The notes beneath the pieces were generated by a model. That model did no database searches and had not been told where the DNA came from. It worked only from the letters and a program-made list of their open reading frames with translations. The position numbers were made by a program, and so were the translations under genes. From positions 434,001-498,000 of the forward strand of contig NZ_JNIF01000003.1 in the NCBI RefSeq assembly GCF_000702445.1: 64,000 nucleotides of DNA, in the 5' to 3' direction. Source of the stretch: Bryobacter aggregatus MPL3. GTDB taxonomy: Bacteria; Acidobacteriota; Terriglobia; Bryobacterales; Bryobacteraceae. Position 1 is the stretch's first letter; each line of letters begins with the position of its first letter. This document shows, in pieces, positions 45,575-55,490 of the stretch.

Positions 45575-47614
45575 TTAAAACAGTCCCAGGAACAGATCAA
45601 TTGCTTTGATTCCAACGAAGGGGACAATCAGCCCCCCAACGCCGTAGAGAAGAATGTGCCGTTGGAGCAGCGCAGCAGCTCCCAGCGGCCGGTACTGAAC
45701 TCCTTTGAGCGCCAGAGGAATCAGGACAACGATGATCAGCGCGTTGAAGATCACAGCCGAAAGAATGGCGCTCTCCGGGGTTCGCAAGCCCATCACATTG
45801 AGGGCATTCAGCTCCGGGTAGGTCACGGCAAAGGCAGCCGGCAGAATGGCAAAGTACTTCGCCACGTCATTTGAAACCGAAAAGGTTGTCAACGCACCGC
45901 GAGTAATGAGCATCTGCTTGCCGATCTGCACGATCTCGATCAGCTTCGTTGGATTGGAATCCAGATCGATTAGATTTCCCGCTTCTTTTGCGGCCTGCGT
46001 GCCCGAGTTCATCGCAACAGCCACATCCGCTTGCGCAAGCGCCGGCGCGTCGTTGGTACCATCTCCGGTCATCGCCACAAGACGCCCTTCGCCCTGCTTC
46101 TCGCGAATCAGAAGCAGCTTGCGCTCAGGAGTGGCCTCGGCCAGAAACTCATCCACACCAGCTTCCGCCGCAATGGCAGCCGCGGTAAGAGGATTATCGC
46201 CGGTGATCATGATTGTGCGGATCCCAGCCGCGCGCAACTCACCGAAGCGCTCCTTGATGCCGCCCTTGACGATGTCCTTCAGGTGGATCACACCGACCGC
46301 GCGGCCATCGGAAGTCACCATCAGAGGAGTGCCGCCCCCTCGTGCGATCTCCTCCGCCGAACGGATCATCTCGACAGGCACTTCGCCGCCGCGAGCCTTC
46401 AGATAGGCAGAGATCGCATCGATGCTGCCTTTGCGAACCTCGCGGCCATTCAGATCGACGCCCGACATTCTGGTCTTGGCGCTGAAGGGAACAAAGTGGG
46501 CCCCGAGCGCATGGAGATCGCGCTCCCGCAGTCCATACTTTTCCTTGGCCAGCACCACGACACTCCGGCCTTCCGGTGTCTCGTCGGCAAGACTGGCGAG
46601 TTGCGCGACATCAGCCACCTCGGCCTCCGTCACCCCAGGAGCCGCAAGAAAAGCAACCGCCTGCCGGTTGCCGAGGGTGATGGTCCCGGTCTTATCGAGC
46701 AGGAGAACATCGACGTCACCTGCGGCTTCCACCGCACGGCCAGACATAGCGATCACGTTCGCTTGCAGCATGCGGTCCATACCGGCAATGCCGATCGAGG
46801 ACAGCAGCGCGCCGATCGTAGTTGGAATCAAGCAAACCAGCAGCGCCACCAACACGGTTACGGTTGCCGGCGCCCCCTTCCCTGCTTCGCTCACCGCAAA
46901 GGCAGAGAAGGGTTGCAGCGTCACCGTAGCAAGAAGGAACACAATGGTCAGCGACGCGAGCAGGATGGTGAGTGCAATCTCGTTCGGTGTCTTCTGCCGG
47001 GTAGCGCCTTCCACCAGCCCGATCATGCGATCGAGAAAAGTTTCACCGGGCATTGAGGTCACACGAATGACCAGCCAGTCACTCAGCACCCGGGTGCCAC
47101 CGGTGACGCTGGAACGATCGCCACCGCTCTCCCGGATCACGGGTGCGCTCTCTCCGGTGATCGCGCTCTCGTCCACCGTCGCCGCACCTTCGATCACCTC
47201 TCCGTCAATTGGAATGAAATCTCCCGCTTCCACCAGCAGGACATCGCCTCTGACCAATGCAGCGCTCGAAGTGGCGACAAAACTCGCTCCGTATTGTGGA
47301 ACGCTGAGCTTCTTCGCCATCACGTTACTGCGGGACTTGCGCAAGGTATCGGCCTGCGCCTTGCCACGGCCTTCCGCAATCGCTTCCGCGAAGTTCCCGA
47401 AAAGAACGGTGAACCACAGCCAGAGAGCAATCCAGGCACTGAAGGAGGACAAGTCTTTGATCGCGATTCCGGTCGTGAGGATACTCCCGACAAACACAAC
47501 AAACATCACCGGATTCTTCAGTTGGTGCCGGGGATGAAACTTGCGCAGGCTATCCATCACCGCGCCCCGGAGAATCTCGGGATTTGCAAACAGACTCTGA
47601 TGTTTCTTTGACAT
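45575..47614 (-). CDS. kdpB: Potassium-transporting P-type ATPase subunit B
   Basis: A 679-residue catalytic subunit that hydrolyses ATP to drive high-affinity K+ import. The phosphorylation motif [13 protein letters not shown], the TGES actuator loop ([11 protein letters not shown]), and the hinge [21 protein letters not shown] are intact. Ser in SITGES-type regulation is not resolvable, but SAITGESAP is canonical. Follows kdpA by 12 bases. Confidence 0.97.
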   Translation of the reverse strand: MSKKHQSLFANPEILRGAVMDSLRKFHPRHQLKNPVMFVVFVGSILTTGIAIKDLSSFSAWIALWLWFTVLFGNFAEAIAEGRGKAQADTLRKSRSNVMAKKLSVPQYGASFVATSSAALVRGDVLLVEAGDFIPIDGEVIEGAATVDESAITGESAPVIRESGGDRSSVTGGTRVLSDWLVIRVTSMPGETFLDRMIGLVEGATRQKTPNEIALTILLASLTIVFLLATVTLQPFSAFAVSEAGKGAPATVTVLVALLVCLIPTTIGALLSSIGIAGMDRMLQANVIAMSGRAVEAAGDVDVLLLDKTGTITLGNRQAVAFLAAPGVTEAEVADVAQLASLADETPEGRSVVVLAKEKYGLRERDLHALGAHFVPFSAKTRMSGVDLNGREVRKGSIDAISAYLKARGGEVPVEMIRSAEEIARGGGTPLMVTSDGRAVGVIHLKDIVKGGIKERFGELRAAGIRTIMITGDNPLTAAAIAAEAGVDEFLAEATPERKLLLIREKQGEGRLVAMTGDGTNDAPALAQADVAVAMNSGTQAAKEAGNLIDLDSNPTKLIEIVQIGKQMLITRGALTTFSVSNDVAKYFAILPAAFAVTYPELNALNVMGLRTPESAILSAVIFNALIIVVLIPLALKGVQYRPLGAAALLQRHILLYGVGGLIVPFVGIKAIDLFLGLF

Positions 47615-47626
47615 TTCGATTTGCTC

Positions 47627-49261
47627 CTAGCGCATCCTCAATTGCTCAACCACCGGGCCTAAAGCCAGCGCAGGCAGGAAGGCCAAGGCGCCGACGATGA
47701 TCACGGTGCCTGCCAGCAGGCCAATGAACAAAGGCGTATGCGTGGGCAGGGTGCCCAAGCCGGGCGGGACAGACTTCTTCGCCGCGAGACTGCCCGCGAT
47801 GGCCAGAACCGGAAGCGCCACCCCAAAGCGCGACAGCAACATAATCACGCCTCCCATCAGATTCACCAGCACCGTGTTCGCGCCATAACCGGCAAAGGCT
47901 GACCCGTTGTTGTTGCTCATCGAAGTGAAGGCATAGAGAATTTCGCTGAAGCCATGCGGCCCATGGTTCAACAAACCGCCCACACCTTGCGGATGCTCCA
48001 CCGCCACGGCGGTCCCCACCAGCACGCACATCGGCGGCACCAGAATCGCAATCGAAGCCATCTTCATCTCAAAAGATTCAATCTTCTTGCCCATGTACTC
48101 CGGCGTTCTCCCCACCATCAGCCCGGCGATAAACACCGTGATGATGGCGAAGACCACCATGCCGTAAAGGCCTGATCCCGCCCCGCCGAACACCACTTCG
48201 CCCAGCATCATGAGGAACATCGTGACGAACTGGCCCACAGGCAGGAAAGAGTCATGCATCGAATTGACGCTGCCGTTGGAGGCCGCCGTGGTGGCTGCCG
48301 CCCAGATGCCGGAATCGACAGTCCCGAAGCGCAGTTCTTTCCCTTCCAGGTTCGGAATCGGAACCGTCTCGCTCCAGACCGCAAGAATGAGCAGGGGAAC
48401 GAAAATCAGAAGCATCGTGGCAAGTAAGGCCCATCCTTGCCTCTTGTCTTTGATCAAGCGCCCAAAGCTGTAACAGAGGGCAGCCGGAATCAACAGAATC
48501 GAAACCACCTCAAATAGATTCGAGAGCGGAGTGGGATTCTCAAATGGGTGCGCGGAATTGGCATTGAAGAAGCCACCGCCATTGGTCCCGAGTTGCTTGA
48601 TAGCAATCTGTGAAGCGGCCGGGCCCATGGGAAGTACCTGACCTCCACTGGTTTTCACATAAGCGTCCAAGTTGTCGATGGTTCCCTGCTGGATCAGCAC
48701 CACGGAAAGCAACAGGGACAGCGGCAACAGGATGTAGAGAGTGGTGCGCGTCAGGTCAACCCAGAAATTGCCGAGTTGCTCCGTCGTCTTGCGCGTGAGA
48801 CCACGGGCCAGCGCCGCGATGATCACCATGCCCGCCGCCGCGGAAACGAAGTTCTGTACCGTCAGCGCAGCCATCTGGCTGAAGTAGCTGAGGGTGTTTT
48901 CGCCGCCGTAGTTCTGCCAGTTCGTGTTAGTTACAAAACTCGACGCGATATTAAACGCGGTGTGAAAGGGCAGATTCCCAAAACCCTGTGGATTCCAGGG
49001 ATGCCACTGTTGGGTCATCAGAATGCCAAGAACGACGAGAAGCCCCCACAGATGGAAGCACAGCCAGTGAATCGAATAACTACGCCAGTTCTGTTCTTCG
49101 TCGGGCCTCGCGTCGCAAAGGCGGAGGATCCAACGCTCCAACGGACCAAGCCAGCGCATCCGACCCTCGTAAACAGCAGCCATATAGGCGCCAAGTGGCC
49201 GGACAGCCGCCAGCAGAATCAAGAGAAATACCCCAATCTGAATCCACGCGTTGGGGGTCAT
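47627..49261 (-). CDS. kdpA: Potassium-transporting ATPase subunit A
   Basis: A 544-residue K+ channel-like subunit of the Kdp pump. Selectivity-filter segments are visible as ASSFVTNTNWQNYGGE, GTNGGGFFNANSAHPFENP, ATTAASNGSVNSMHDSF and TSMNNNGSAFAGYG (one deviation, TSMSNNNGS). Hydrophobic helices lie between them. The start overlaps the kdpF stop by 4 bases. Standard length. Confidence 0.97.
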   Translation of the reverse strand: MTPNAWIQIGVFLLILLAAVRPLGAYMAAVYEGRMRWLGPLERWILRLCDARPDEEQNWRSYSIHWLCFHLWGLLVVLGILMTQQWHPWNPQGFGNLPFHTAFNIASSFVTNTNWQNYGGENTLSYFSQMAALTVQNFVSAAAGMVIIAALARGLTRKTTEQLGNFWVDLTRTTLYILLPLSLLLSVVLIQQGTIDNLDAYVKTSGGQVLPMGPAASQIAIKQLGTNGGGFFNANSAHPFENPTPLSNLFEVVSILLIPAALCYSFGRLIKDKRQGWALLATMLLIFVPLLILAVWSETVPIPNLEGKELRFGTVDSGIWAAATTAASNGSVNSMHDSFLPVGQFVTMFLMMLGEVVFGGAGSGLYGMVVFAIITVFIAGLMVGRTPEYMGKKIESFEMKMASIAILVPPMCVLVGTAVAVEHPQGVGGLLNHGPHGFSEILYAFTSMSNNNGSAFAGYGANTVLVNLMGGVIMLLSRFGVALPVLAIAGSLAAKKSVPPGLGTLPTHTPLFIGLLAGTVIIVGALAFLPALALGPVVEQLRMR

Positions 49262-49341
49262 GAAAACCTCTCAGGATGAATCAGGGCGATCACGAGATAG
49301 ATCAGCAACCCGATCGAGAGGAACAGTCCAATCAGTTCCAT
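49258..49341 (-). CDS. kdpF: KdpF, small stabilising subunit of the Kdp pump
   Basis: A 27-residue single-helix peptide, reading MELIGLFLSIGLLIYLVIAL followed by IHPERFS. This is the classic KdpF form, with the LLIYLVIALIHPERF tail. Its TGA overlaps the kdpA ATG. It is the first gene of the operon and is too short for automatic gene callers. It stabilises the KdpABC complex in the inner membrane. Confidence 0.93.
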   Translation of the reverse strand: MELIGLFLSIGLLIYLVIALIHPERFS

Positions 49342-49447
49342 GCCCTGAGTGTGCTCCTCTTTGCATCAAGACCGAATAAATTTTTTGAGCCAACTGGCAG
49401 GGCTTTCGCCGCTTAATAGACGGTGGAACAATAGACTAGACGCGGCA

Positions 49448-51145
49448 ATGGACTCTCAAACTCAGGAATGGCTCAACCAGCTACTCGCATATAGCAATCA
49501 ACTGCCCGCCGAGCAACGGGAAGAAGCGCTCCGGCAGGCCTGCAGCGGGCGGGAAGACCTTTTTGACGTTGCGTTGCAGATGCTGAAGTCGGGCCAATCG
49601 CCCACCAAAACCATGGCGCCGGCCCGCAATGCTCAGATGATCGGCCCCTACCGGGTGTTACGCGAGCTCGGCAAAGGCGGCATGGGTGTCGTCTATCTGG
49701 CGGTGCGCGACGACGGGGCTTTCCGCAAGAATGTCGCCATCAAGCTGTTGCGCGGCGATGCCGTCACCGCAGAATTCATCGAGCGTTTCCGGAACGAGCG
49801 CCAGGTGCTGGCGAATTTCGACCATCCCAATATTGCGCGTATCCTTGATGGCGGCGACACCGCCGACGGGATGCCGTTCTATGTGATGGAGTACGTCGAA
49901 GGCCGTCCGATTGATCGCTATTGCGACGAAGACAAGCTGAGCCTCAACGATCGGCTCCATCTGTTCCAGAAGCTCTGCGGGGCCATCCACTACCTGCACC
50001 AGAACCAGGTGATCCACCGCGACCTCAAGCCGGCAAATATTTTGGTGTCCACCGAAGGCGTCGTCAAGTTGCTCGATTTTGGCATCGCTAAGCAACTCGG
50101 TCCCTCCAGCCTTGAACTCACCACCGCCGACGGCACGCCCTTAACCCCGGCCTATGCGAGCCCGGAACAATTCACCGGCCGCGCTGATGCCCGCAGCGAT
50201 ATCTATACTCTCGGCGTCATCCTCTATCTCATGCTCACCGGACGCCTTCCGGACCAGGCCACCATCAAGCCCCCGAGTGAGAGCATCCGCGAAGACTTCC
50301 AGCGTACCGTCGAGACGACTAAGCAGTTGAAGAAACGCATCATGGGCGATCTCGATGCGGTGGTGCTGAAGTCGATGCACCGCGAATCGCGGCAACGCTA
50401 TGGGTCGGCCCTCGAGTTCTCAGAAGATCTCGACCGCTTCCTGAGCGGCCAGCCTGTGCTGGCCCGCGGAGGCAGTGGACTGGGATCAAAAAAGCTCGCC
50501 ATCGCCGCCGTAGCGGCGATCACCGTTCTCGGCCTGGGCGGGGGCGGCTATTACTATACGACGAAGCATCAGCCAGAAGCCAAGGTGCAGAAGCCGGTTG
50601 TGGAGCAGCCCCCCCAGCAACAACCGCTACAGGAACAGCCCCGGCCGCAGGAACCGGGGAAGGAAGAGCCGCGCAAGCCGGAACCCGCCAATCTCAATCC
50701 TGCCAAGCAAGAACCGCTCAAGCAGGAACCTGTCAAGCACGAACCCGTTCGCAGCAGCACCGTGGCGGCCACCCAGGCCCCCCGGCAAGAAGCGATCGCG
50801 CAGCAACTGCCCTCGCAACGTCCGCCAGAAACGACACCCAAAACCACAACGCAATCCGCCCCCCCGGCCCCAATCCCGGAAGGTCTTGAGGAAGCAAGAG
50901 ACCGTTATGCCTCCATTGCAGGCCGCGTGGCAGCAACCGAACAGTTATTCAATAAATCGAAGTCCGATCTCGAAGCGAAAGGATTGTCGATCCGCGCCGA
51001 CACCCTTTCTCGCGTGACTTCGATGAAGCTCAATCTCGAACAGGCAAAACAGGATCTCGATCGAGGCAATGTCGCCGGCGCACTCAAGAATCTGACCGCG
51101 GCTGAAGCGCAGTCCGTTCGTGTCAGTCGAGAATTTGGCCGATAG
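49448..51145 (+). CDS. Transmembrane Ser/Thr protein kinase with extracytoplasmic helical module
   Basis: A 565-residue Hanks-type kinase. Residues 64-335 are the kinase domain: glycine loop GKGGMG 75-80, Lys99 in VAIK, catalytic HRDLKPAN from His190, DFG 210-212 and the APE-like ASPE near 237-240. One membrane helix (about 349-370) leads to a Pro/Glu/Lys-rich linker and a C-terminal helical module (about 485-565) outside the cytoplasm. There are no PASTA repeats. Start 49448 (MDSQTQEW) is preferred over a GTG at 49349 that lies in the kdpF promoter zone. Followed by a CsgG-like gene and a secreted protein with the same C-terminal module. Confidence 0.92.
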   Translation: MDSQTQEWLNQLLAYSNQLPAEQREEALRQACSGREDLFDVALQMLKSGQSPTKTMAPARNAQMIGPYRVLRELGKGGMGVVYLAVRDDGAFRKNVAIKLLRGDAVTAEFIERFRNERQVLANFDHPNIARILDGGDTADGMPFYVMEYVEGRPIDRYCDEDKLSLNDRLHLFQKLCGAIHYLHQNQVIHRDLKPANILVSTEGVVKLLDFGIAKQLGPSSLELTTADGTPLTPAYASPEQFTGRADARSDIYTLGVILYLMLTGRLPDQATIKPPSESIREDFQRTVETTKQLKKRIMGDLDAVVLKSMHRESRQRYGSALEFSEDLDRFLSGQPVLARGGSGLGSKKLAIAAVAAITVLGLGGGGYYYTTKHQPEAKVQKPVVEQPPQQQPLQEQPRPQEPGKEEPRKPEPANLNPAKQEPLKQEPVKHEPVRSSTVAATQAPRQEAIAQQLPSQRPPETTPKTTTQSAPPAPIPEGLEEARDRYASIAGRVAATEQLFNKSKSDLEAKGLSIRADTLSRVTSMKLNLEQAKQDLDRGNVAGALKNLTAAEAQSVRVSREFGR

Positions 51146-51177
51146 TGTTATTGAAGATAAGAAAGAGGAGATATTCC

Positions 51178-52494
51178 ATGCGCACTCAAATTGCACTCTT
51201 GGTCGTGCTCAGTTTGGTTCCCGCCAGCGCGCAACAGCCGGCGGGTGCTGTCAAGAAAACCCCTGCAAAACCGGCTGCGGTGCAAAGCCCGCTGGCCAAG
51301 ATCGTCCAAATGGTGGAGATGAAACTCCCGGAAGCCGCAGTCCTCAATGCGATCAAGAGTGCCGGTCCGCTCAACCCTTCTGCCGACGACTTCATTCGCC
51401 TGAAGAAGGCGGGCGCAAGCGACAACGTCATTGTGGCGCTCAGTGGCGGCGAAGTTCCTGCCGCAGCCGCGCCGGTACACACTCCGGCGCATGCGCCGTC
51501 CGCCGCCCCGGCAGCGTCCCCAAGCAGCATGAACACCGACTTTGCAACCGTCTCCTGCGCCCGGCCAGTCAGCTCCAGCAAGCGCGTCCTGGCCATTGAT
51601 GAATTCGATTACGGCACAGTCCGCAGCCAGATCTCCGCCATTTTCGGCACCAACGTCGATCTCGGCAAGGGCATCCTCGCGCTGCTCACCAAACGGCTGG
51701 CCGAGGACGGCAAATACCGGATTGTCGAGCGCAAGAATATCCAGAAGGTGATCTCCGAGCAGGACTTTGGCGCCTCCAATCGCGTCAAGCAGGGGACCAA
51801 TGCGAAGATCGGCCGCGTCCAGGGCGCAGACGCCATCCTGATGGGAACGATTACAGTCTTCGGGTCGGACACGCGGAAAAATAATGTCAATGCCGGAGCC
51901 ATCACCAATGGACGGCTTGGCGGAGTACTGGGCAGTGTCAATGTGGGCAATCGTTCTGACAAAGCGATCGTCGAAATCAGCTACCGCCTGATCGACGCCG
52001 AATCGAGTGAAGTCATTGCCGTCGGTGAGGCGCGCGGGGAATCCAAGCGCAAGTCCAACGGCTTCGGGATTGCGGGTTTCGGCAATGGCAACGGCGGAAA
52101 CGTCGGCACCAATATGACGAGTTCCAACTTCCAGGAAACGATCATCGGGGAAGCCACCGTCGATTGCATCAATAAGCTGGCCGCCGTGGCCAATTCCAAG
52201 GATCAGCAGGTCGCAGGCCGGAGCGTTGAGGTGGAGGCAAAGATTGCCGAGATCGCCGGCAACAAAGTCTATCTGGCGGCTGGAAGTAATGACGGCGTCC
52301 AAAATTGCGATCGATTTGAAATCTCTCGAGTGATCAAGGAGATCAAGGATCCATCGACCGGCGAAGTGCTCGATCTGCAGACTGAACGGATTGGCGACTT
52401 GCTGGTGGTCGAGGTGCGCGACAAGATCTCCATCGCAGTCTTCAACGGTTCTTCCAACCCGAAGGTGGGCTATGTTGCTAAGAAAATTATGTAG
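51178..52494 (+). CDS. CsgG-like secreted protein
   Basis: A 438-residue exported protein (signal MRTQIALLVVLSLVPASA). Residues from about 35-85 form a small helical domain (LPEAAVLNAIKSAGPLNPS and LKKAGASDNVIVALSGG). The centre matches the CsgG/curli-assembly fold: KRVLAIDEFDYG, LLTKRLAEDGKYRIVERKN and GADAILMGTITVFGSD, with a Gly/Asn-rich stretch near 300. The C-terminal 100 residues look like a beta domain. There is no lipobox Cys, unlike true CsgG. GAGGAG precedes the ATG at 51178. No curli subunit genes are present. Confidence 0.8.
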   Translation: MRTQIALLVVLSLVPASAQQPAGAVKKTPAKPAAVQSPLAKIVQMVEMKLPEAAVLNAIKSAGPLNPSADDFIRLKKAGASDNVIVALSGGEVPAAAAPVHTPAHAPSAAPAASPSSMNTDFATVSCARPVSSSKRVLAIDEFDYGTVRSQISAIFGTNVDLGKGILALLTKRLAEDGKYRIVERKNIQKVISEQDFGASNRVKQGTNAKIGRVQGADAILMGTITVFGSDTRKNNVNAGAITNGRLGGVLGSVNVGNRSDKAIVEISYRLIDAESSEVIAVGEARGESKRKSNGFGIAGFGNGNGGNVGTNMTSSNFQETIIGEATVDCINKLAAVANSKDQQVAGRSVEVEAKIAEIAGNKVYLAAGSNDGVQNCDRFEISRVIKEIKDPSTGEVLDLQTERIGDLLVVEVRDKISIAVFNGSSNPKVGYVAKKIM

Positions 52495-53230
52495 TCCGCT
52501 GTTGCTCGCGGCAGCGCTGCTGGCGCAGACAAACTTCGATGCGATGCTGTCGCAGTTCGAGAGTCAGATGGCCGGAGGGCAGGCCAATCCGGAGCAGATC
52601 CAACGGAATCTGACTTTGCTTGCCAGCGGTTTGCGGCAAGGCAATTGGAGCAGTGCCGAGCAGCGGATTCCAGCCACCAACCGGACACTCGGCTATCTGA
52701 ACAGCATCCGGGGCTATGGCAACCGCAATCGCAATCTTGGCCTCGCCATGTCTGGCATCTACCGCCAGATTGGAGGGCTCGAAACCAATCCCCAAAGCGC
52801 TTGGCTGAACTATCGCAATGCCTATCTGTTGTTGAATCCCTATGCGAACGATAGCCAGGTGCGCGGCGAGATGCAGCAGCTCCGCCGGAGTGTTGAGTTG
52901 ATTGAAGCGCGGCTGCCGGAGTTGCCGAAGCTCGACTGGTCGAGCCTGGACGCAGCGGGCCAAAAGGATTATGACAGTGTGATCGAACGCTTTATCAGCG
53001 TCAGCGCAACCGTCAGTTCGGCTGAGGTGACTGCGGAAACGATGCGCCGCTCGATGGCCGATCAGGGTTTGATCGTGCGTCCGGAAATCGTCAGCGGGAT
53101 GACCCGGATGAAATTGAAGCTGGAAGACGCCAAGCGACTCATCGAGCAGCGCAATTATTCCACCGCCAAAGACAGGTTGGCCTCGGCCGAAGCCGAGGCG
53201 CAAAAAGTCCTGAAGTCTTTTGGAGGCTAA
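52472..53230 (+). CDS. Secreted helical protein sharing the kinase C-terminal module
   Basis: A 252-residue exported protein (signal MLLRKLCSPLLLAAALLA). The body is helical, with QSAWLNYRNAYLLLNPYAND in the middle. The last 81 residues align without gaps with the extracytoplasmic end of the kinase two genes upstream, sharing the pattern T-x-MKL-x-LE-x-AK, then AEA and a terminal FG. Start 52472 lies 23 bases inside the CsgG-like gene. Function unknown; the shared module suggests it contacts the same ligand or the kinase itself. The stop directly abuts that of rpoD. Confidence 0.75.
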   Translation: MLLRKLCSPLLLAAALLAQTNFDAMLSQFESQMAGGQANPEQIQRNLTLLASGLRQGNWSSAEQRIPATNRTLGYLNSIRGYGNRNRNLGLAMSGIYRQIGGLETNPQSAWLNYRNAYLLLNPYANDSQVRGEMQQLRRSVELIEARLPELPKLDWSSLDAAGQKDYDSVIERFISVSATVSSAEVTAETMRRSMADQGLIVRPEIVSGMTRMKLKLEDAKRLIEQRNYSTAKDRLASAEAEAQKVLKSFGG

Positions 53231-54769
53231 CTAGCGGGCTGCGAGCAGTGCACGCAGATGGCGGGCCCGCTCCGGACTGCGGAGCTGGCGGAGTGCTTTG
53301 GCTTCGATTTGACGAATCCGCTCGCGCGTCACGTCAAACTCCTGACCAATCTCCTCTAAGGTGTGTTCGCGTTCGCAACCGATTCCGAAGCGCAGGCGAA
53401 TCACTTTTTCTTCCTTTGGTGACAAGGTCTTCAGGATGTTCGCTGTCTCTTCGCGAACATTCGCATCGATCACAGCATCCACCGGAGAACCCACCCAGCG
53501 GTCTTCGATCAAATCGCCCAGTGCGGACTCGCCATCGCGACCGACAGGAGTTTCAAGCGAAACCGGATCGCGGGAGATCGTCTTCAGCTTCTGGACCTTC
53601 TCCACCGGAATATCCATCCGGCGCGCGATTTCTTCGTTCGTCGGAGCACGGCCCAATTCCTTCTCGAGCTCACGAGTCGCTCGCAGGAATTTGTTCATGC
53701 TCTCGTTCATGTGAACGGGGATGCGGATGGTACGGCTCTGGTCGGCAATCGCGCGGGTGATAGCCTGGCGAATCCACCAGGTCGCATAGGTCGAGAATTT
53801 GTAGCCGCGGCGATATTCGAACTTGTCGGCGGCACGCATCAGACCGATGTTGCCTTCCTGGATCAAATCGAGCAGGTGCAGGCCACGGTTGACGTACTTT
53901 TTGGCGACACTGACCACAAGACGGAGGTTCGCCTCCACCAGATCTTTTTTCGCCCGTTCGGCTTCGCTTTCGCCATTGCGAATGTTGTGCAGCGAAATCC
54001 GCAGATCCGACAGCGAGGCGGCAGCAATCTGCTCGCGCTTCTTAATCTCACGCTTCAATTCGCGAACGCGGCTCTGGACATTCGGATTTTGTTTGCCGGT
54101 TTCGAGCTTTTCGTTCTCTGTCGCCAGATGATTCATCTCTTCGACAGCATGCTCGAGGCTCTTAGTGAACTGCTTCCACCGGGCCAGAGTCCACGGCACA
54201 GCACGGATTCCGATCGAGAGATCGACGCGAGCGCGGTTGTACTTGCCAAGCGCCTTCTTCTTGAGCTTTTTGTTGATCGCAGGAGCAGACTCCCACTTGT
54301 CAAAAAGCGGCTGCAGCTTGCGTTCGAGCAGAACCACCTGATTGAATTGCTCGAGAACGACCTTCGCCTTCCGCTCCTGAGCGGCGGTTCCTTCTTCAAT
54401 ATCCACGCCCAGATCGACCACCTCGTCGATATCGGTCTGCGCGCGTTTTACTTCCTCGATCAGATTCAGCACCATCTGGTGGACCAGCGGCGAGCGGCTC
54501 AGCGCTTTTTGCGCGCGAACCTTGCCTCGTTCCATCTTGCGGGCCAACGTCACTTCACCTTCACGAGTCAACAGCGGAACAGCGCCCATTTCGCGCAAGT
54601 AAACGCGAACGGGATCGTCGGTGTATATCGATTCCTCTTGCTGAGGCTGGCCTTCTTCTTCTTCGCTCTCTTCTTCTAGAGCTGCAAAAAAATTAGGATC
54701 CTCATCAAAGGACAGGCCAATGGCTTCCGGAGCCTCTTCTGGCTGAAATTGGTCGTCAAACGTATCCAC
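53231..54769 (-). CDS. rpoD: Primary sigma factor RpoD
   Basis: A 512-residue housekeeping sigma-70. Region 1.2 is in [22 protein letters not shown]. Region 2 has [37 protein letters not shown] and [19 protein letters not shown]. Region 3 follows IRIPVHMNE, and region 4 has [22 protein letters not shown]. The N-terminal part is short and acidic (EEESEEEEG). It starts with GTG, behind GAGGT about 8 bases upstream. Confidence 0.97.
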   Translation of the reverse strand: MDTFDDQFQPEEAPEAIGLSFDEDPNFFAALEEESEEEEGQPQQEESIYTDDPVRVYLREMGAVPLLTREGEVTLARKMERGKVRAQKALSRSPLVHQMVLNLIEEVKRAQTDIDEVVDLGVDIEEGTAAQERKAKVVLEQFNQVVLLERKLQPLFDKWESAPAINKKLKKKALGKYNRARVDLSIGIRAVPWTLARWKQFTKSLEHAVEEMNHLATENEKLETGKQNPNVQSRVRELKREIKKREQIAAASLSDLRISLHNIRNGESEAERAKKDLVEANLRLVVSVAKKYVNRGLHLLDLIQEGNIGLMRAADKFEYRRGYKFSTYATWWIRQAITRAIADQSRTIRIPVHMNESMNKFLRATRELEKELGRAPTNEEIARRMDIPVEKVQKLKTISRDPVSLETPVGRDGESALGDLIEDRWVGSPVDAVIDANVREETANILKTLSPKEEKVIRLRFGIGCEREHTLEEIGQEFDVTRERIRQIEAKALRQLRSPERARHLRALLAAR

Positions 54770-54832
54770 TCTGGATTACCTCACCCTCAAGACACACGTG
54801 TCTCAGAACCGACCCAATAGGGGGCCCCGGCT

Positions 54833-54850
54833 CCAAAAAATATTTTTTGG
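54833..54850. promoter_or_regulatory. Perfect 18-base palindrome upstream of rpoD
   Basis: CCAAAAAATATTTTTTGG is a perfect palindrome 64 bases before the rpoD start. It lies in the 254-base gap (54770-55023) between rpoD and nrdR. It could be a dimeric regulator site, or simply a bent A-tract region stimulating the promoter. The rest of the gap holds a weaker 7-base inverted repeat (54955-54961 and 54971-54977). I see no gene in it. Confidence 0.4.
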
Positions 54851-55023
54851 CAGTTTCTGGAAATATTTAGTTTTGAATCGCTTGCATGGTGGGTGGGTTC
54901 CCTGCCGGCTGCTGGAAGTGAGCTCGGCGCTTGGCAAGCGCATCCCGTTTAGTCTAACATTGAACTGCTGAATGTTAAACTCCTATTTCAATTGATGCTC
55001 GAGATCTCAAATAGTTACAGCTT

Positions 55024-55488
55024 CTAGAAGCGCCCCTTGTCCTTGATCAGCCGGCGGATTTCGTTGAAGAAGGCCTCTTCGTCCTGGAAATCCCGGTAAA
55101 CGCTGGCAAAGCGAACGTAGGCGATCTTGTCCAGTTGCTTCAAACTCCTCATCAACATTTCCCCGATTGCGGTAGAACTGAGTTCCCGCTCGGCTTCGTT
55201 CATCATCTGCGCTTCTACTTGATCGACAAGTTCGGCCAGTTTCGGTATAGGAATGGGCCGCTTTTCACAGGCCTTGAGCAATCCGCTCAGTACTTTCTGC
55301 CGATCGAAGCGTTCGCGGCGGCCGTCCTTTTTCACTACCATGAAGGGAATCTCTTCGATGCGTTCGTAGGTGGTGAAGCGTTTCTGGCAGGACAGGCATT
55401 CCCGCCGGCGGCGGATATTGCTGCCCTCCTTGGATTCCCGCGAATCGATCACTTTGTCTTCCAGATGAGCGCAAAATGGGCAAAGCAT
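55024..55488 (-). CDS. nrdR: Transcriptional repressor NrdR
   Basis: A 154-residue zinc-finger/ATP-cone repressor of ribonucleotide reductase genes. The zinc ribbon has CPFCAHLEDKVIDSRES and RRRECLSCQKRFTTYER. The ATP-cone has PFMVVKKDGRRERFDRQKVL. Length is normal. It follows the flippase-like membrane protein gene by 2 bases. No nrd genes are in the window. Confidence 0.96.
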   Translation of the reverse strand: MLCPFCAHLEDKVIDSRESKEGSNIRRRRECLSCQKRFTTYERIEEIPFMVVKKDGRRERFDRQKVLSGLLKACEKRPIPIPKLAELVDQVEAQMMNEAERELSSTAIGEMLMRSLKQLDKIAYVRFASVYRDFQDEEAFFNEIRRLIKDKGRF

Positions 55489-55490
55489 TT

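Noticed and set aside
49349-49447. A 33-residue N-terminal extension of the Ser/Thr kinase from a GTG.
   Set aside because: It would cover the upstream control region of kdpF, adds residues without relation to kinases, and MDSQTQEW at 49448 is a natural start.
50600-50760. Short repeats in the kinase gene as a DNA repeat array.
   Set aside because: They encode a KQEP/KHEP-type Pro-rich linker; the DNA repeats are imperfect and explained by protein composition.
54955-54977. Inverted repeat TAACATT-N9-AATGTTA downstream of nrdR as a terminator.
   Set aside because: The stem is only 7 AT-rich pairs with no T-run, too weak to call an intrinsic terminator.
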